DNA of 64,000 nt from Halorubellus salinus (GTDB lineage Archaea; Halobacteriota; Halobacteria; Halobacteriales; Natrialbaceae). The notes under the pieces were generated by a model. It did no database searches. It had not been told where the DNA came from and saw nothing but the letters and a program-made list of their open reading frames with translations. Below are positions 1 through 9,791 of this stretch, in pieces. Made by a program: the position numbers and the translations under genes. How positions within the stretch are numbered: position 1 is the stretch's first letter; each line of letters opens with the position of its first letter. Location of the stretch: positions 310,001 to 374,000 of the forward strand of contig NZ_JAJCVI010000004.1 of NCBI RefSeq assembly GCF_020567525.1. The letters are read 5' to 3'.

Positions 1-1
1 C

Positions 2-472
2 GCTTTGACGATCTATACTCGGTCGGATGCGGTCGAATCTATCATTCACGATGCCGACGCTTCAGAGACCATATGGGGAGAACTCATCAGTTACACAGTA
101 CTCTTGATTGCTGCATTTATTGTGACTAGTTTCGTACTCATTCCTATACAAACCCGCCTCGGACATCCGGAACTGACGAGCTTCGTTCAGCTCTCCCTCT
201 GTACGGGTATCGGACTAGTTATCATCTCCTTACACCGGAACAAACGGATTGAACTCCCGAGCTGGATTACTGCAGCCCAGTGGGGATTCTGGGATCACTT
301 TGCGCTGTTCGGCGCCGTCACTGCACTGACGGTCATCTATTCGAACACCGTGTTCGACCCGACGAGTGGACTACTAGCTGGAACTGGCCTCCTATTTGGG
401 GCCACCGCGGTGCTTTTAAAAATAAAAACCACGGTTGATAATCGACCAAACTCTTCGTCGACTGCATCCTAA
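2..472 (+). CDS. Membrane protein of unknown function, 5' end cut by the window
   Basis: The frame is open to the left edge of the window, so the true start is probably outside it; TTG at position 5 is the first possible internal start. The visible 155 residues contain about four hydrophobic segments (near residues 28-48, 58-75, 95-115 and 120-140) joined by short loops, followed by a polar, Ser-rich tail. No catalytic motif or family signature was recognised. Base composition is noticeably less GC-rich than the genes that follow, and Ile and Thr codons are commoner, which could mean recent acquisition. It is convergent with the HMG-CoA synthase gene. Confidence 0.6.
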   Translation, partial: ALTIYTRSDAVESIIHDADASETIWGELISYTVLLIAAFIVTSFVLIPIQTRLGHPELTSFVQLSLCTGIGLVIISLHRNKRIELPSWITAAQWGFWDHFALFGAVTALTVIYSNTVFDPTSGLLAGTGLLFGATAVLLKIKTTVDNRPNSSSTAS

Positions 473-596
473 TTGTACGATTGAATCTCTTCGCCAAGAT
501 AGGGCAACGGGCGACGTGTCGGTTTTAATGGTCTTTCGGAGTGTTTGATGGCTTCTGACTGTGTCTCTGGTGCAGCGTTCGAATGCGATATTGTTT

Positions 597-613
597 ATCT
601 GTCCCTGACAGAT
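597..613. repeat. Perfect 7-bp inverted repeat between convergent genes
   Basis: ATCTGTC and GACAGAT are separated by CCT, and a further TATCTG follows at about 617-622. The element lies about 40 bp beyond the stop of the leftward HMG-CoA synthase gene and 125 bp after the rightward membrane protein gene. It could be an RNA hairpin at a transcript end or a protein-binding site. There is no T-run directly after the stem on either strand. Confidence 0.4.
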
Positions 614-651
614 ATTTATCTGACACGTGGTCTGCTTGAACGGATTGTCCG

Positions 652-1989
652 CTATTCCACGTACGTGTACTTCCGTTCGCCCATGCGGCCCCAGCCGTCG
701 AACACGAACTCCGCGCTCGGCGTCGTGAACTCCTCCAGTTCCTTGTCCATGTCGTGATTGTGGCGGTCGTGGACCTCCTCGTACTCCGCCCAGGAGAGGT
801 CGTAGCGCGCCGCCACCTGCTCGTCGACGTTCAACGCCGCGATCTCCTCGCGCCAGCCGTCCTGCACCGTCTCACCGTGAATCTCCGCCTGCGCACCGGA
901 GCCGTACGACGCCACGAGAAGGTTCTCGCCCGTGACGTCCACGTCGTTCTCGTACGCCGACTTCAACGCCGCGATGCGCGCCACGTGCACCGACGCCGTG
1001 TACCAGTTCCCGACGTCGCGCGCGATCGAGAGCGTCGGGTCGACCGTCGCGTCGTACCAGTCCCGGTACTGGTCGGTGTCCTTCAGCGCGCTCATGTACT
1101 CGCGGACTGCCTCCTCGTACGCGCCGTCGTCGTCGAAGCTCTCGCGGCGCGGCTGCCGACCGATCTCCCCCGCGAGCGCCTCCTCGTGCTCCGTATCGCG
1201 AGTGACGTGCCGGTACGCGAGCGCCGCCGCCTTCCGGACCATCCCCGGGAACGGCGTATGGAACGGCGCGTACGCGAAGTCCTCCAGATGCACGTCGCCC
1301 GCGACGCTCTCGTAATCCTCGAGCGCCTCACGCATCCGCGCGAGATACACCTGCACGGAGCGCTTCCCGTCGACACTCGGGAACTGCTGGTTCGGCTTCA
1401 GGAAGTCCGTCTCGTCCGCACTCCCATAGCCCTGCTCGGTACTGAGCTCCACGAGGTCCGGGTCCTCGTCGATGAGGAGCGCCACCGCACCCGCGCCCTG
1501 CGTCGCCTCACCGGCGTCACCGCGCGCGTACAGCGCCGTATCCGTCGCCACGACGATCGCCTTCCTGCCGCGATTCCGGCCCGCGCGAATCCAGTTGTAC
1601 GCGTCGTCGATCGACTGGGTGCCCGCGATGCACGCGAACTTCCGCTCGCCCTTGTTCGCGTGATGGAAATCACCCTCGTACACCTGCTCGAGACACCCAG
1701 CGATGTACGTCGAGATCGGCTTCGAGTTGTCGAAACTCGACTCCGTCGCCACGTCGATACGACCGATGTCGTCCGGTTCCAGGCCCTTCCGGTCCATCAG
1801 GCGCTTCGCCGCGTTCGCGCCCATCGTCACGATGTCCTCGTAGCTATCCGGGAACGACGACGCCCGCAGCCCGAGCCCCTTCGTGTACTTCTCCGGGTCG
1901 TCCCCCTTCTCCGGCGCGAACGTCTCCGCCAAGTCGAGTTTCAGATTCCCTGTCCACAGCTCGACCGCGTCGATACCCACGCTTGTCAT
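652..1989 (-). CDS. hmgB: Hydroxymethylglutaryl-CoA synthase
   Basis: The 445-residue enzyme condenses acetyl-CoA with acetoacetyl-CoA to HMG-CoA, an early step of the mevalonate route to archaeal isoprenoid lipids. The thiolase-like fold carries the expected triad: Glu83 in the ATESS motif, the nucleophile Cys120 in FACIAGTQS, and His244 in FHTPFPGM. Length matches other haloarchaeal and eukaryote-type enzymes. The ATG at 1987-1989 is supported by a TATA-like CCAAATAG about 25 nt upstream (plus-strand 2011-2018), which implies a leaderless transcript. It appears to be a single-gene unit. The only overlapping alternative is a short antisense frame with no support. Confidence 0.95.
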   Translation of the reverse strand: MTSVGIDAVELWTGNLKLDLAETFAPEKGDDPEKYTKGLGLRASSFPDSYEDIVTMGANAAKRLMDRKGLEPDDIGRIDVATESSFDNSKPISTYIAGCLEQVYEGDFHHANKGERKFACIAGTQSIDDAYNWIRAGRNRGRKAIVVATDTALYARGDAGEATQGAGAVALLIDEDPDLVELSTEQGYGSADETDFLKPNQQFPSVDGKRSVQVYLARMREALEDYESVAGDVHLEDFAYAPFHTPFPGMVRKAAALAYRHVTRDTEHEEALAGEIGRQPRRESFDDDGAYEEAVREYMSALKDTDQYRDWYDATVDPTLSIARDVGNWYTASVHVARIAALKSAYENDVDVTGENLLVASYGSGAQAEIHGETVQDGWREEIAALNVDEQVAARYDLSWAEYEEVHDRHNHDMDKELEEFTTPSAEFVFDGWGRMGERKYTYVE

Positions 1990-2010
1990 ACCCCCTACTC
2001 GTCGCGGCCG

Positions 2011-2018
2011 CTATTTGG
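2011..2018 (-). promoter_or_regulatory. TATA box of the HMG-CoA synthase gene
   Basis: On the minus strand this reads CCAAATAG, centred about 25 nt upstream of the ATG at 1989. This is the usual haloarchaeal spacing for a leaderless transcript. Confidence 0.45.
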
Positions 2019-2062
2019 GCGTGTCGATGAACAGTTCGACTATCGTCGAAAGCGGTGGGGTT

Positions 2063-5000
2063 TCAGATGTCGTCGATGACGACGGTAATCGTGCGTCCGT
2101 CGGAGAGTCCCAACGTGACCGTAACCGTGCTCCCCGCGACGTTCACGGCGTCGCCGTTATTCTTCCGGAAGTACGCGAGGGTGACTCTCGCGTCCTCGCC
2201 CGTGCCGATTTGGGAAGACAAGTCGAGTTGGTACGTCGTACCCAGGGTCATCGTGCCTTCACGGTAGCCATCTCCCGACGGGCTGGCGACGTAGACCTCA
2301 ACGGTTCCAGGGGCAACCCCAAAGGCGGTCTCTTCGAGTTCTCCTGCAGGGCCTCCGGATACTGAAACCGTGGCATTCTGGACGGTCACCGCCGAAGTGT
2401 CGTCGTTCGAGATAGTGAACGACAGACTACCGGTCCCCTCATCGTTCGTCGAGCCGCTCCCCGAGACGTAGTTCAGACCGGAGCGGTCGAGGTCGTTGAC
2501 TGTCACGTTCACCGTATCCGTACTACTGCGGCCCCTGGCGTTGGTGGTCGTCAAGGTGACCTCGACCTCCTCGTTCCCGGTCACGTCGACGCCGCTGGCG
2601 TCGAACGTCGCGGCCGGCGTGGACGTGTCGGCATCCGTGACACTGACCGGGAGGTCGCTCGGGTTCCGGGTGACTGCCCATTCGTAACTGGTGACAGATC
2701 CACCGGGACTGGAACTGGCACTGCCGTCCAGCGTCGTCGTCGACCCCTCGTCGACGACGGTATCTGGACCTGCTTCGGCGGCGGGCCCAGCGACGAGGTC
2801 CATGGTGAACGTCTCTGTCAGCGTCCCGCCGCCTTGCACGCGATACGTGACGGTTATCGCCACCTCCTCGCCGGTCATGTTGACGTTCGTGGGGCCGGAC
2901 TGGTCGTAGAACTCGTAGATGTAGAACCTCGCCTCCGAGCCGCTGGACATGACGGGGTTCCCGTTGTTCACGCCCGCACTGTTGTCGAGGTCCACGACCA
3001 GTCCACCCGCAGGCACCGACTGGTACTCGGTGTCGAATAGCTGGTAGTCGACGTACCCGTTCCCCGTGTCCGCGAACACCACTATCTCGTTCACCTCCGG
3101 TTGTCCGTTGGCGCCGCCGAGCTTGTCCGAGAGCCCGTCGATAGAGTCGTTCAGCGGGTCGATGGTTACCTCGAGAAGCGTGACAGGCTGGGAGTGACCG
3201 TTCGAGAGGTTGAACTCGATGCCGCCCCGCGGATCAGTGTCGATACTCCCGGAGTTGTCGCCACCTTCCAGTGCCACGCCGTCGCCGACGTAGTAGAGCG
3301 TGCCGGACGTGGACTGGACGGTCACGGTCCTCGTCGTCGTCGACGTCGCGCCCTCGTCGTCGGTCACAGTCAACGTCACTTGATACGTCCCCGTCGACGC
3401 GTACGTGTGCGTCACCGACTCTCCGATCGCGGTCGTGCCGTCGCCGAACGCCCACTCGTAGCTTGTGATGGAACCGTCGACGTCCACGCTATCTGCGGCG
3501 TCGAACGTCACCAGCGTTCCGGCGTACGGCGACGGCGGCGAGAACGACACGTTCGCGGTCGGCTGACAATTGTGCGCGCCCGCGGACACGCAGATGTCGT
3601 CGACGAACCACGAGTCGTCGTAGGTCGTGCTCGTCTGAACGATGCGAACTGCAAAGTTCGAATGGAGCGCGTTCGGGTCGGTCAACGTTGCCGATACCTG
3701 TTGGTATGGTTCGTTCGACCCGGTCGCTGCGATGGTCTGAACGGTCGTCCACGTGCCGTCGCTGGCGCGATACTGGACGAGTAGGGCCTCGCCGGACTCT
3801 GGCGGGTCGCCACCCGGCTCGCCCTGTTTGACCGCCAACGTGACGTTCACCGAGGGTCTGCCCGACGTGTCGAGCACAGTCGAGACGATACCGCCGTTCG
3901 TGCTGACGTCAGCGATGTGGACCGCCCGAGTCGGGGAGTTGGAGACAGTCGTTCCGGTGGCGACAAACACCTCACCGGACGGTGCGTTCACGCGCGACCA
4001 GTTCCCGTTGGCGTCGAGTGACCGGCCACCCTCGAAGTCGTCGTGGATGCCGACGCCAGGTTCGTCGACCGTGACCGTCCGTGTCGTCGTGTTCGTCACG
4101 CCCGCAGCATCCGTCACGGACAGCATCACGGTGTACGTTCCAGCGTCGTCGTACCCGTGACTCACAGTCTCGCCGGTTCCGGTCGTTCCGTCCCCGAAGT
4201 CCCACTCGTAGGTCAACGCATCCCCGTCCGGGTCCGTCGTCGCGCTCGCGTCGAACGCGACATCCTCCAGGGTCGTCGGATCCGACGGCGTCGCCGTGAA
4301 CTCGGGTTCAGGGTGGCCGTTCAGGCGCTCGATCATAATCGCTCCCACTTTCGGATTCTGCGGCCCCTCGTATGGGAGGTCGATGTCGAGCGTCCCGTCG
4401 GTCACCGTCACGTTGTACGTGAGGTCCAGGCGGGTATCTGGGCCTACCTCGTCGTGGATACTGAGATCGTTCCGCCGGGTCGTTCCCTCGAGCGCAACGT
4501 CGAACACCCGCGGGTTCGACGGCGATATCGGGTCGTAGATCTCGGCGAACTTCAGCGTGACGCGGTACTCGCCGTCGGGCACGGCAACCTCGTACTCGAG
4601 GCTCGAACCGGCGCTGTACGCCTCGGTCTGGTAGAGAGTATCGTCGACGGTACCGTTTACAGTGTCGGCTGTCTCGTACGTCTGACTTCCACCGTCGACC
4701 CGCGAGATGCTCGAACCGTCCGCGTCATCGTACGTGACGCCCTCGCAGGACGTGTACGTGTCCCCGCCGGCGTTCAGCGTCGCGACGACGGTCCGCGGTT
4801 CGGGGTCGACCTCGACGGTCGCGGTCGTCGACCGGCGCTCACCGTCGGTACTGATGGTGGTTACCTCGACGGTCCGCGTGCCAGCGCAGTCGAAGACGTA
4901 CTCGATGCTCGAGCTCGTGGTGTTGACGACGTACCCCTCCCCGAGGTCGAACACGTAACGTTCGATGGACGCAGAGCGGTCGGTCGAGCCGCTGGCGTCG

Positions 5001-7198
5001 ACGGTCACCGCAGTCTGGGTCGTCGCCGGGTCCGGCGATAGCGAGAGATCGGTGACGAACCGGGGCGTGAAGTACGATCCCTCGTCGGTCGCCGACCAGT
5101 CGCCGGGCTCGTCGTTGTCGACCGGCGTCCCGTTCGCGTACGTGTCACGGACCGCGACTTTGCCGGCGGTACCGCCGGAGAACGTGAAGCTCCAGCCGTT
5201 TGACGTCGACGCGCTACCGTACGCGAACTCGTCGACGACGCGGCCGCTCGTCGTGTTCACGAGTTCGAGCGGCTCGCCGCCGTTCGCGAGAACGCCGTTG
5301 CCCCCCGGCTGGAACTCGACAAGCGTGACGTCCGAGGGGACGACCCACTGGTCGCGGAACGCCGTCTCGTTCCTGACGAACCAGACGACGTCAGCGTTCG
5401 CTGGCAAGTTGGCGGCGGCGCTCCCGACGCCGCTCTCGTCGTCGCGCACCACCCAGTCGCTCGTGTCCCTCACCTCGGAGACGTTCACCGCGATGAACTC
5501 GCCGTCGCTGTCGTCGAGCGCGTCCGGGTTCGGTTCGACGGCGGTGATGTATCCCACTCTTGTCGGGTCGGCGTCTTCGACGACGATGCGAATCCGGTCG
5601 CCGGTTCCGCCACCCGTGACGTACACGTACGCCCACCCCCGCTGGTTCACGGTGAGGTTCACCGAGCCGACAGCTGCATCGTTCGACCGCGACGTCGCGT
5701 TCTTCACCGTGAGCACCCGCTGGTCGCTCACGCTGAACTCGACCAGCGCACCCGAGAGCCCGTCAGTCGTCGCGTTCAACTGCACCACGGACACCGAGCC
5801 CCTGTCGACGGTCAGGTTCCCGTCCTCGATCGATAGCTTCCCCGACCGGCCTGCGATCTCGCCGGGACTCGGCCACGCCACGGTGTACGTTCCCCCACCG
5901 ATTCCCGAATTACTGTCGTCGCTCGATTCCCCGTCCGCGACGGTGAAGTTGACGAACGCGGTCGATGCCTGGTTTCCTCCGAACGAGGACGACCCGCTCC
6001 GGTTCACGCGCACGGAGACGTCCTGATCGCCGTCCACGTCGTCGACGGCGTACGTCAGTGTCACCTCGCCGTCGGGGTCGGTCCGGAGGTTCGTGAACGT
6101 CCGCTTCGACGCCCCGTCGGCGGAGAGCTCCCCGGGGCCGTCGAGCGACACGTTCACCGTCGCGTTCGACACCGGGTTGTCGAACCGGTCGCGGACCTCG
6201 AAGGTGACGCGGTGGTCGCTGCTCTCGCGGACCGTCGCCGTCCGGCCGTCGACCACGGTCACGTACGCCGGCGGCTCTCCAGCCTCGGGCGCCGACCCGA
6301 CGCGGACCTTCGACAACTGGAGGTCGTACGTCTCGTTGCCCTCCAGGGTCAGCACGAGGAGGTCCCAGTCCTCCGGGCCGATGTTCGCGGGCTTCACGCT
6401 CACGTTCTTCACGTAGGCGTCGTCGTCCGGCGCCCCGCTGAGTTCGCCCGCGAGGCGGTCCTTCCACGTCGCCTGGTCGAGGTTCGTCGGCACCCGAATC
6501 TGTATGGGACCCCCGGAGTCGTTCCGGACCCGCACCGTCGTCGGCGACGCCGACGCCGGATACAGCTGGAGGTCCGTCGGCGCGACCTCGCCGCTCGACG
6601 CCTTCGAGTACGAGCCGTTCACGGTCACGAGCGAGATGTCACGGCCATTCACGAGCCCCTGGTCGGCGTGCTGCCGCCAGAAGCTACCGTACCTCGAGTA
6701 CACGAGCGAGTTCTCGTACACGATACGCTCGGGACCGCCGTCATACGCCTGCAGCGCGGGGTCGTACACGAACGCCGCCGTCGAGAACGACCTGTTCGCG
6801 CCCGTCCAGTAGTCGTTCTCCTCCTCGTCGACCGCGGTCGCGTTCGTCACGTTCGTCGCGAACCCATCCGCGCCACTCCCCACCGTCCGCAACCGCCCAC
6901 CCGTCGGCGGCGGATTCACGAACAACGTCCGGTCCGGGAACCGATTCCCGAGCGACACCCCCACCTGCTTCGTCCCCGACCCGGACCCCATCGACCCGAC
7001 CGTCGCCCCCAACTCCTGCATCTGGGACTGCACCTCCTGCACGTGATTGAACTCCACGCGCTCGTTCTGCTGGGGAACCACACCCACCTGCCAGCCGACC
7101 GCCGCCGTGATGAGCACCCCGAACAGGAGCACGAACCCGATGGTCTCCGACTGCGCTCGAATCCCGCCAAACCCTCTCTTCGCTTGCCCCCCCAACAC
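2063..7198 (-). CDS. Giant multidomain surface protein with pilin-like N-terminus (PKD, malectin and lamin-tail modules)
   Basis: This 1711-residue protein starts with GTG, one nucleotide after the stop of the upstream gene, so the two are co-transcribed. Residues 15-37 form one hydrophobic helix after a short basic segment, resembling type IV pilin-like leaders. Residues about 40-420 match the upstream neighbour, including VVPQQNE, VEFNH and NPPPTGGRLRT. An Ig-like Big-1 region lies at about 320-420, a lamin-tail-like region at 548-670, and PKD-type beta domains near 717-797, 968-1046, 1192-1270 and 1435-1525. A malectin-like carbohydrate-binding domain lies at about 803-965. Many N-x-S/T sequons suggest N-glycosylation. 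No C-terminal sorting signal is visible, so anchoring by the N-terminal helix is inferred. An adhesive or matrix role is likely but unproven. Confidence 0.85.
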   Translation of the reverse strand: MLGGQAKRGFGGIRAQSETIGFVLLFGVLITAAVGWQVGVVPQQNERVEFNHVQEVQSQMQELGATVGSMGSGSGTKQVGVSLGNRFPDRTLFVNPPPTGGRLRTVGSGADGFATNVTNATAVDEEENDYWTGANRSFSTAAFVYDPALQAYDGGPERIVYENSLVYSRYGSFWRQHADQGLVNGRDISLVTVNGSYSKASSGEVAPTDLQLYPASASPTTVRVRNDSGGPIQIRVPTNLDQATWKDRLAGELSGAPDDDAYVKNVSVKPANIGPEDWDLLVLTLEGNETYDLQLSKVRVGSAPEAGEPPAYVTVVDGRTATVRESSDHRVTFEVRDRFDNPVSNATVNVSLDGPGELSADGASKRTFTNLRTDPDGEVTLTYAVDDVDGDQDVSVRVNRSGSSSFGGNQASTAFVNFTVADGESSDDSNSGIGGGTYTVAWPSPGEIAGRSGKLSIEDGNLTVDRGSVSVVQLNATTDGLSGALVEFSVSDQRVLTVKNATSRSNDAAVGSVNLTVNQRGWAYVYVTGGGTGDRIRIVVEDADPTRVGYITAVEPNPDALDDSDGEFIAVNVSEVRDTSDWVVRDDESGVGSAAANLPANADVVWFVRNETAFRDQWVVPSDVTLVEFQPGGNGVLANGGEPLELVNTTSGRVVDEFAYGSASTSNGWSFTFSGGTAGKVAVRDTYANGTPVDNDEPGDWSATDEGSYFTPRFVTDLSLSPDPATTQTAVTVDASGSTDRSASIERYVFDLGEGYVVNTTSSSIEYVFDCAGTRTVEVTTISTDGERRSTTATVEVDPEPRTVVATLNAGGDTYTSCEGVTYDDADGSSISRVDGGSQTYETADTVNGTVDDTLYQTEAYSAGSSLEYEVAVPDGEYRVTLKFAEIYDPISPSNPRVFDVALEGTTRRNDLSIHDEVGPDTRLDLTYNVTVTDGTLDIDLPYEGPQNPKVGAIMIERLNGHPEPEFTATPSDPTTLEDVAFDASATTDPDGDALTYEWDFGDGTTGTGETVSHGYDDAGTYTVMLSVTDAAGVTNTTTRTVTVDEPGVGIHDDFEGGRSLDANGNWSRVNAPSGEVFVATGTTVSNSPTRAVHIADVSTNGGIVSTVLDTSGRPSVNVTLAVKQGEPGGDPPESGEALLVQYRASDGTWTTVQTIAATGSNEPYQQVSATLTDPNALHSNFAVRIVQTSTTYDDSWFVDDICVSAGAHNCQPTANVSFSPPSPYAGTLVTFDAADSVDVDGSITSYEWAFGDGTTAIGESVTHTYASTGTYQVTLTVTDDEGATSTTTRTVTVQSTSGTLYYVGDGVALEGGDNSGSIDTDPRGGIEFNLSNGHSQPVTLLEVTIDPLNDSIDGLSDKLGGANGQPEVNEIVVFADTGNGYVDYQLFDTEYQSVPAGGLVVDLDNSAGVNNGNPVMSSGSEARFYIYEFYDQSGPTNVNMTGEEVAITVTYRVQGGGTLTETFTMDLVAGPAAEAGPDTVVDEGSTTTLDGSASSSPGGSVTSYEWAVTRNPSDLPVSVTDADTSTPAATFDASGVDVTGNEEVEVTLTTTNARGRSSTDTVNVTVNDLDRSGLNYVSGSGSTNDEGTGSLSFTISNDDTSAVTVQNATVSVSGGPAGELEETAFGVAPGTVEVYVASPSGDGYREGTMTLGTTYQLDLSSQIGTGEDARVTLAYFRKNNGDAVNVAGSTVTVTLGLSDGRTITVVIDDI

Positions 7199-7199
7199 G

Positions 7200-9644
7200 T
7201 CACGCTACCCCTGCGATACCTGAAGCTGCCGAGATACGATTCCCGTCTTCGTCACGGACGTATCCCGTAGCCCCACTGGTCGTCACATACCGGAGATAGC
7301 CGCTTTGCCCGACGTAAATTACGTCCTCGACATTATCCCCCGTGTAGTCGAACATCGCAATCGGTGCACCACCCACTGGCTTGTCGGCGGGTGAGAGTTG
7401 GTCACCTTGCCCGTTAGAATCGAGTTCGTACAACCACGGCGTTGAGCTTGCTCTGTAGACGATACCTTCGTTCGCCGTGATATCGACGGAGGGGTCACTA
7501 ATCGAATGTACAGAACTCGGTGCGACGGTAGTATCGTCGATCGTATTTTTATTTTTGTTCTGTGGCTTGAGGTGCTTGACATTGCCGTCACCAGCGACGA
7601 AGACGATGTGATTCTGTCCGCCACTGAAGCTAGCTGTCCCAGCGACTGCCTGTGCAGAGATGGTCCCGGTGTCGTCCTTGATATTGGTATAAACGACCTG
7701 CGCGTTCCCGTTCCCGTCTACACGGTGCAAGTTATCATTGCCATTCACGAAGTACACGTACGGTCCGCTGCCGCGGTACGTGCCCACCCCGATTCGCGCC
7801 TGCTTGGCGGTCGTCCCACTGGCACCGTCAATCAGCGTTTGCACTTGACCATCCAAATCAATCATCTTGAGGTCGTTATTCCCCGTCACGAACGGGACTT
7901 CGACCTTTCCGTCACCGTCTAGGTCTGCGTTCATCGGGCCGATGGCCTTCACCGTCCCCGTCTTCGCTGGATCGTACGCCTTCACGACTCCATTCTGTCC
8001 AACAGTTCTGAGTTCTCCGCTCTTCGTAAACACGATACCGGGTTGAGCCATCGCTGCCGAGATGCCAGTCACGCGCAGCGTCGTCCGGTTTCCGCCGGCG
8101 CCGCTGGAGGCGAACACGACGACGTCGCCGTTCTGGTTCAGGACGACGTCGGTGCTGTTCTCGCCGTTCCCCTGCGTCTCGCCGTTCTCGGGGTCGACGG
8201 TCGCGATCGTCGTGTCGTTCACCGCCCACGACACGCTCGCGCCGACCGCCGTCGGACTGGTGCCCATCGTGACGTTCACCGTCGACAGCTGGCTGCCGTC
8301 GACGACGCACGTGCGATTCGTCGGCCAGTTCGGACAACTTACCGCGCCCGCAGGCGTGTTCGTCTCGGAGACCTTCACGAGCGTCACGTTGTACGCGCCG
8401 TTCCCGCCACCGCCGCCGCTGGCCTTCGACACGGAGACGTTGAACGTCACCGAGGTCGACTTCCCGGCGGCGTTCGAGAGGGAGACGTTCACGCGTGCGT
8501 CGGTCTTCGCGTCCGGTGCCTCGTACGTGAACCCGACGCGACCGTCGTCGCCGGTCTCCGTCCCGTTCGGCTCCACGATACTGCCCTCGTCCCGTGACGC
8601 CCATTCGACTCTCGCGTCCATCTCGACGCCCGACAGGGGATTGTTGAACTCGTCGCGGACCTCGACCGTCAGCGTCTCCTTCGCGCCTGCGGTCGTCGAC
8701 ACGTTCTTTGCGGACCCCGTCGTCACGTAGCGGTCCGCGGGCTCCGCGTTCACGTTCGTGCCGACGCCTGCCTTCGCGAGCGACAGCGAGTACGTTGCAC
8801 TCGGGTCCATCACGAACTCGATGCGGTAGGCGTCAGTGCCCGAGATCGGGCCAACCGGGTTCACGGCGTCGACGTACCCGCCGCTCCCCGACATCTCACC
8901 GGCCTCGGTCAGTATCGTCTCCCAGCGAGTGGCCGCGTCCGCGAGCGAGTCACCGAGTCGCGTGACGACAGAGATCGTTACTGGGTTCGATGACGTTCCC
9001 TCGACGCTAACCCGGGTCGAGGACGCGCTCACCGGGCGTACCGTCACGGACGCCGCTCCGCCCTGCTCGTCGTACGAGCCGTTCAGTGCGGTCAACGAGA
9101 TGCGTCGCCCATCGAAGAGCGACTGCGAGTTCACGACGATGTCCTCACCGTTCGGGAACTGGTTGTAGACGAGCGAGTTCGACACGACAGTCCGCGGCGC
9201 TTCGCTGTAGACGTTGTAGTTCGGGTCGAAGACGAACCCGCCACTGCGATATGTCTGCGTCGTCGTTCCATCCCAGAAGTCGCCCGTCTCGCCGGTCGCC
9301 GCCGCGTTCTCGATCTCGATAGTGAACGCAGGATTCCCGGTGCCGAACGTCCGCAGTCGCCCCGTCGGCCGCGGCGGATTCACGAATATCGTCCGCGCCG
9401 GATATCCCGTCGACGACTCCACGACGACCGTCCGCGCACCGCCCGCCGTCGGCGTCGACCCGACCGCACCCTGGAGGTCCGCGAGCTGTCGCTGGACCTC
9501 CTGGTTGTGGTTGAACTCCACCTGTTCGTTCTGGTTCGGGACGACCGACGCCTGATAGGCGGTGATGGCGATGATGACGAACGCGAACAGCACTATCGCT
9601 CCCACCTGTATCGCCACTGCACGGTCGTCCGAACCGAACGGCAT
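7200..9644 (-). CDS. Surface protein with pilin-like N-terminus and C-terminal FG-GAP/propeller-like region
   Basis: The 814-residue product uses the ATG at 9642-9644, directly before the polar segment and the hydrophobic helix (residues about 12-34); an in-frame ATG further upstream would add an implausible leader. Residues about 35-400 are paralogous to the following giant protein: VVPNQNEQVEFNH, NPPRPTGRLRT and an Ig-like segment with VEVRDEFNNPLSG. Sequence then diverges: a Gly-rich linker, an Ig-like domain near 430-530, and from about 555 short repeats such as DLDGDGKVEVPF and YVYFVNGNDNLHRVDGNG, typical of FG-GAP/VCBS propeller blades. It is the first gene of a tight two-gene operon, probably acting at the cell surface. 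Its partners are unknown. Confidence 0.85.
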   Translation of the reverse strand: MPFGSDDRAVAIQVGAIVLFAFVIIAITAYQASVVPNQNEQVEFNHNQEVQRQLADLQGAVGSTPTAGGARTVVVESSTGYPARTIFVNPPRPTGRLRTFGTGNPAFTIEIENAAATGETGDFWDGTTTQTYRSGGFVFDPNYNVYSEAPRTVVSNSLVYNQFPNGEDIVVNSQSLFDGRRISLTALNGSYDEQGGAASVTVRPVSASSTRVSVEGTSSNPVTISVVTRLGDSLADAATRWETILTEAGEMSGSGGYVDAVNPVGPISGTDAYRIEFVMDPSATYSLSLAKAGVGTNVNAEPADRYVTTGSAKNVSTTAGAKETLTVEVRDEFNNPLSGVEMDARVEWASRDEGSIVEPNGTETGDDGRVGFTYEAPDAKTDARVNVSLSNAAGKSTSVTFNVSVSKASGGGGGNGAYNVTLVKVSETNTPAGAVSCPNWPTNRTCVVDGSQLSTVNVTMGTSPTAVGASVSWAVNDTTIATVDPENGETQGNGENSTDVVLNQNGDVVVFASSGAGGNRTTLRVTGISAAMAQPGIVFTKSGELRTVGQNGVVKAYDPAKTGTVKAIGPMNADLDGDGKVEVPFVTGNNDLKMIDLDGQVQTLIDGASGTTAKQARIGVGTYRGSGPYVYFVNGNDNLHRVDGNGNAQVVYTNIKDDTGTISAQAVAGTASFSGGQNHIVFVAGDGNVKHLKPQNKNKNTIDDTTVAPSSVHSISDPSVDITANEGIVYRASSTPWLYELDSNGQGDQLSPADKPVGGAPIAMFDYTGDNVEDVIYVGQSGYLRYVTTSGATGYVRDEDGNRISAASGIAGVA

Positions 9645-9791
9645 TACGAATCGATAACCAGTGCGCAAGTAAAACCCTTGTTGCAGATTCCCCGGACCGT
9701 ACGCGGGCAAACGGCGTCTGTCAACCGAACGCGTCCGTACTGACGGTCCCCAGTCCGGCGACCGCGCGGTCGCCGCCTCCCGGCGTCCCGG

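Noticed and set aside
545-757. Short open frame overlapping the end of HMG-CoA synthase
   Set aside because: No ribosome site or TATA box at the right distance; half of it is antisense to a certain gene.
754-2079. Long open frame antisense to HMG-CoA synthase
   Set aside because: Arg/Val-rich product with no recognisable motif; the enzyme on the other strand has intact catalytic residues.
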